NCBI RefSeq assembly: GCF_963668215.1
Contig: NZ_OY764190.1
Span: forward strand, 4,526,001-4,590,000
From: an uncultured Desulfosarcina sp.
GTDB lineage: Bacteria > Desulfobacterota > Desulfobacteria > Desulfobacterales > Desulfosarcinaceae
Direction: 5' to 3'
Length of the DNA: 64,000 bases
In this document: one piece after another, positions 60,963 through 64,000 of the stretch
Numbering within the stretch: the stretch's first letter is position 1
How the letters are laid out: every line of letters begins with the position of its first letter
Made by a program: the position numbers and the translations under genes
Notes under the pieces: generated by a model
The model's database searches: none
Told to the model about the DNA's origin: nothing
What the model saw: the letters and a program-made list of their open reading frames with translations, nothing else

Positions 60963-61382
60963 ATGCTGAATATCTCGGCAGCTCGCCGCGGGAAACGAGC
61001 GACACCCGAATTAAACATCGCCCCGCTTATCGACATGGTTTTCATCCTGCTGATCTTCTTTCTGGTGAACACCAGTTTTGTGAAGGAAACCGGTATCGAT
61101 GTCAGCCGTCCCACGGCGTCTACGGCGGTGGTGCAGAACAAGGCTACAATTCTGATTGCCATCGATCAGAACAACCGCCTGTTCATGGAACATCGGGAGA
61201 TCGATCCGCGCGCGGTGCGGGCCAACGTGGAGCGCGCCCTGGCCGAGAATCCCGAAGGCGCCGTTGTGGTGGTTGCCGACAAGGCCAGCAGCACGGGTGT
61301 TGCTATCCAGGTAATGGATGGCTGCCGTATGGCGGGAGCGACGAATGTCTCACTGGCCGCCAGTGTGCCTCATGGAGGGTGA
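60963..61382 (+). CDS. exbD: ExbD/TolR-family protein
   Basis: A 139-residue protein: an N-terminal cytosolic segment, one membrane helix with the catalytic Asp (LNIAPLIDMVFILLIFFLV, Asp in LIDM), and a periplasmic domain (TILIAIDQNNRLFMEHREID). The Asp carries the proton that drives TonB. The next gene begins eight bases after its stop. Confidence 0.93.
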   Translation: MLNISAARRGKRATPELNIAPLIDMVFILLIFFLVNTSFVKETGIDVSRPTASTAVVQNKATILIAIDQNNRLFMEHREIDPRAVRANVERALAENPEGAVVVVADKASSTGVAIQVMDGCRMAGATNVSLAASVPHGG

Positions 61383-61389
61383 TGCAACT

Positions 61390-62103
61390 GTGGGTGCTAT
61401 GGCACAACAGACACTGAATAACAACTACTTCGACGACCTTTCCCGGCGCAAATGGACCACCTGGCTGGGGGCGGGAATGGTTGCGGCCGGATTGAACATC
61501 GTTCTGTTTATGCTGATGCCCTATTTGGTGGATCCCGCACCGTCACGGTTATCGATCGACACGTTTGTGCCCCAGGTCAACGTCATTCGCATGCAGAGAC
61601 CGGACACCGAGGTTCGGCGCAAACCACCGACACCGCAGAAACCTCCCGAACCCCAAAAAATACGCAAGCCCGACGCTGCCTCCCGGCAACCGATGAGGGA
61701 AAAGCTGACCTTGCCCTTTGAGATCAATCCGCGGCTTCCCGGCGGCCCTCACAGCTTGGTCTTGCCACCGCTGAAAAGCGCTCCCCTGGCTAACACGAAC
61801 GTTTTGCAAGGGGCGTTCTCCGTGGGGCAGTTGGACGGTCCGTTAACGTCCCTGACGCGTATCCCTCCGGTGTATCCGGTTCAGGCGCGTCGGCGCGGCA
61901 TCGAGGGTTGGGTCAAGGTGGCCTTCATTGTCGATGAGACCGGCCGGGTGGAAAATATCTTTATCCTGGAGTCCGAACCGCAAGGCCTGTTCGACCGAAG
62001 CGTCGAACGCTGCGTGCGCGGCTGGCGATTCAAGCCTGGTACGGTGGCGGGCATGCCGGTCAAGGCAAAGGTGGAAACCGTCATTCGATTCGAACTGGAG
62101 TAA
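61390..62103 (+). CDS. TonB-like energy transducer
   Basis: A 237-residue protein with an N-terminal helix (about 25-45, AGMVAAGLNIVLFMLMPYLV), a Pro-rich linker (PTPQKPPEPQKIRKPD) and a C-terminal TonB domain (PPVYPVQARRRGIEGWVKVAFIV ... RGWRFKPGTVAG). It spans the periplasm to energise an outer-membrane receptor. The start is taken as GTG 61390 by its distance from GGAGGG; ATG 61399 is also possible. Operon with ExbD and TPR genes. Confidence 0.88.
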   Translation: MGAMAQQTLNNNYFDDLSRRKWTTWLGAGMVAAGLNIVLFMLMPYLVDPAPSRLSIDTFVPQVNVIRMQRPDTEVRRKPPTPQKPPEPQKIRKPDAASRQPMREKLTLPFEINPRLPGGPHSLVLPPLKSAPLANTNVLQGAFSVGQLDGPLTSLTRIPPVYPVQARRRGIEGWVKVAFIVDETGRVENIFILESEPQGLFDRSVERCVRGWRFKPGTVAGMPVKAKVETVIRFELE

Positions 62104-62105
62104 TC

Positions 62106-63491
62106 GTGGCACCCTTCAGAGACTTCAAGCGGCGGGCCGGTTTCTTGCTGATTCTGTTTTTTACCCCGGCACTTGGGATCGCAAGCGAAAAAGAAAGCGC
62201 TACACCATTGCCGCTGGCGGCCCAGTTGGTACTATCCAAGGTCCAGCCCATGATAGCGGCCAAGGAATACCAGCGGGCCATTGAGACACTACGGGTATTC
62301 CAGGCCCATGGCGGGCCAGCTTCCGATTCCGATGAAAAAGATCCCAAGGGCTATCACCATGCTGAAATCGAATTCTGTCTGGGCAACTGCTACCTGATGG
62401 GTAGACAATACGCGGCCGCTGCGGAAGCTTATCAGCGCGCCCTCGCCCGTGACGCATCTCACACCTATGCCTGGCTGAACCTGGCCAATGCCCATTATGA
62501 ATCGAACCACCATGCCGACGCCGGGCGTTGCTTTGGAAAGGCCTACGAGACGTCCACCGAGAAAAAGCCGGAATATTTATACTACAGCGCGGTCGCTTAT
62601 CTGATGGCCGAGGATTACCGCCAATCCATTGATGAATTCGATCAACTTCTCACCCTTCATCCGGATTCGATCAAACCGGGGTGGAAAGAACATATGGTCC
62701 ACGCCCTGCTCGCCGCAGACCAGCCACGGCGAGCCTTGCCGTTTATCCGGGAGCTCGTGCGGATTTATGATGGCGACAAGCAGATTCAATGGCAGGAGAT
62801 TTTACTGCACCAGTACATGCAGCTCGACATGCAGCGAGACGCCCTGAATTTGGCGCAGACACTCACCCGGCAGACGCCGACGCTGGCCAAATGGTGGAAA
62901 GCGCTGGCCCACATCCAATTGAATGCCGAACATTATGAAGCTGCGCTGATGGCCCTGACCATCTATTCATTCCTTACTCCGCTGTCCATGGATGAGAGGA
63001 AATTGCTGGCCGATCTGAATCTCCAATTGAACATCCCTGTCAAAGCCGCTCCGCTATACGAAGCGTGTTTGAAAGAGAAACCTGACAAGCGGATGCTGCA
63101 GCAACTGGCCGTGGCCTATCGCCAACTGGGCAAACCGGAAACCGCCATAGCCGCCATCGATGCAGTGGATCCGGATTCGGACGATGTCGATATCCTGCTG
63201 CTCAAGGGTGAGCTGTACTATAGCCTGGAACAATTTGAGCGAGCGGTCGAGGCTTATAAAAAGGCTGCCCGGAACAAGGGACGCCATGTCGGCCGGGCCT
63301 GGTTGATGGCCGGATATGCCGCCTGGCAGTTGAATGATATCGCTGCCAGCAAAGACGCCTTTACCGAGGCCGCCAAGCACCGCCAGCAGATCGAGGCCGC
63401 TAATAAAGCGCTCAAGCAATTGGCGATGTTATCCGTAAGCGATACGCACCCGCACCATCCGGCTAAGCACGATTTAATACAACAGCCATGA
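62106..63491 (+). CDS. Exported TPR protein of the TonB operon
   Basis: A 461-residue protein: signal peptide (about 1-26, LLILFFTPALGIAS) and about nine TPR-like repeats (AEIEFCLGNCYLMGRQYAAAAEAYQ and following). It would be periplasmic. TPR proteins in TonB/ExbB/DUF3450 operons are known to support TonB-dependent transport. GTG start two bases after the TonB stop. Confidence 0.87.
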   Translation: MAPFRDFKRRAGFLLILFFTPALGIASEKESATPLPLAAQLVLSKVQPMIAAKEYQRAIETLRVFQAHGGPASDSDEKDPKGYHHAEIEFCLGNCYLMGRQYAAAAEAYQRALARDASHTYAWLNLANAHYESNHHADAGRCFGKAYETSTEKKPEYLYYSAVAYLMAEDYRQSIDEFDQLLTLHPDSIKPGWKEHMVHALLAADQPRRALPFIRELVRIYDGDKQIQWQEILLHQYMQLDMQRDALNLAQTLTRQTPTLAKWWKALAHIQLNAEHYEAALMALTIYSFLTPLSMDERKLLADLNLQLNIPVKAAPLYEACLKEKPDKRMLQQLAVAYRQLGKPETAIAAIDAVDPDSDDVDILLLKGELYYSLEQFERAVEAYKKAARNKGRHVGRAWLMAGYAAWQLNDIAASKDAFTEAAKHRQQIEAANKALKQLAMLSVSDTHPHHPAKHDLIQQP

Positions 63492-63660
63492 GAGGTGGTG
63501 TGAATGGACGAGGATCGCGATCAATATGTTTTGGTTTAACGAAAAAATTATCATACTCAGCGACAAAGTAAATCTTCCAGGGAAATGGAAAATAACTATT
63601 TAAAATTGTAATAAAAAATCAAAAGATCACTTTGGTCTGGAAAGATCAAAAAAAATTTCA

Positions 63661-63840
63661 GGTACTCTGCGGAGTTTAATAGGGAACCCCGTGAAAATCG
63701 GGGACAGACCCGCTGCTGTGACCCCTGCCGGCGGAAAACAAAACACGCCGGACCTTGAACGTTATTATGCGCCACTGTCCGAACAGGATGGGAAGGCCGC
63801 GTTTAAAGGAGGAGAAGTCAGAAGACCTGCCTGAGATGTT
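63661..63840 (+). ncRNA. Cobalamin riboswitch 3
   Basis: Core words TAATAGGGAACCCCGTG, CCCGCTGCTGTGACCCC, GCCACTGTC, GGGAAGGCC and the B12 box GAAGTCAGAAGACCTGCC. It precedes the truncated last gene. A following stem (CCCCGGA at 63903-63909, TCCGGGG at 63926-63932) with T-rich sequence is the likely expression platform. Confidence 0.92.
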
Positions 63841-63902
63841 GCGGTGCATGCTTCCGTGGTGGAAGATCGTGCGCCGGGGTCTTGAGGATGAAACAGGGAC
63901 AT

Positions 63903-63945
63903 CCCCGGATCGAATCGTCAGTCCGTCCGGGGAATTATTGTTTTC
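63903..63945 (+). terminator. Probable terminator of riboswitch 3
   Basis: CCCCGGA and TCCGGGG pair across a 16-base loop and are followed by ATTATTGTTTTC. It is less strong than the terminator of riboswitch 2 but in the same position. Confidence 0.6.
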
Positions 63946-63985
63946 TTCGGACGCCCCTTACATTTCTTTTAGAGGAGGTTGTCCC

Positions 63986-64000
63986 ATGAAGCTAGGAAAA
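63986..64000 (+). CDS. Start of a B12-regulated gene (cut by window end)
   Basis: ATG at 63986 with AGGAGG at 63973-63978 starts MKLGK. Only five codons are visible. The riboswitch and the TonB operon upstream suggest a TonB-dependent cobalamin receptor (BtuB-like), but this is inferred from context only. Confidence 0.45.

Overview
The window looks like the chromosome of an anaerobic, Gram-negative sulfate reducer of the Desulfobacterota, most like the Desulfobacteraceae/Desulfosarcinaceae. This is an inference from gene content; no rRNA gene or other taxonomic marker is present. The evidence is a pyrophosphate-type phosphofructokinase, saccharopine lysine-degradation genes, paired acyl-CoA synthetase/OB-fold/thiolase genes, a sigma54-controlled NifX/Mrp cluster resembling the 'orange protein' (ORP) cluster of sulfate reducers, a reductive activator of corrinoid proteins under a B12 riboswitch, and short palindromic repeats between genes. 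No tRNA, rRNA, CRISPR array or prophage was seen.

Layout. 1-6.4 kb: PPi-phosphofructokinase (cut by the window edge), a class I glutamine amidotransferase, a polar amino-acid ABC transporter operon, and a frameshifted alpha/beta hydrolase. 6.5-9.1 kb: an exported choloylglycine-hydrolase-like enzyme, a PEBP-like lipoprotein, and a protein with two ribbon-helix-helix-like segments. 9.4-11.5 kb: two Hsp20 genes followed by an IS481-type insertion sequence. 11.9-14.8 kb: a frameshifted AraC regulator facing a cupin/iron-alcohol dehydrogenase pair, with an AraC-like operator and a palindromic mobile repeat between them. 14.9-18.5 kb: a secreted cyclophilin-like tandem protein, gene remnants, and a DUF362/polyferredoxin membrane pair. 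18.7-23.5 kb: three saccharopine-dehydrogenase-type genes and a TrmB-type regulator. 23.7-30.2 kb: a lipoprotein, a J-like/coiled-coil/PilZ protein, an IscU-like scaffold, two related ferredoxins, a membrane protein and a PP2C-like protein.

30.2-39.8 kb is a fatty or aromatic acyl-CoA region. It has two acyl-CoA synthetases, two DUF35 OB-fold proteins, two thiolase-fold proteins lacking the usual nucleophilic Cys, an SDR and an enoyl-CoA hydratase. 40.1-42.2 kb is a chemoreceptor behind a good sigma28 promoter. 42.3-47.9 kb holds radical SAM, IscU-like, NifX, Mrp and NifX-receiver genes and a sigma54 activator, with a near-consensus sigma54 promoter. 48.6-52.2 kb is a pqiAABC lipid-transport operon, followed by an MFS transporter. 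54.2-64 kb is a B12 region with three cobalamin riboswitches. They precede a corrinoid-protein reactivase, a DUF3450/ExbB/ExbB/ExbD/TonB/TPR operon, and a gene that only just begins at the window end.

The strongest non-genic signals are two families of ~145-bp palindromic, MITE-like elements (four copies) that share terminal sequences and contribute stop codons to two host genes. Next are a 21-bp-spaced direct-repeat operator in front of the cupin/alcohol dehydrogenase operon, and three single-base losses in G/C runs, each breaking an otherwise intact gene, which may be sequencing errors.
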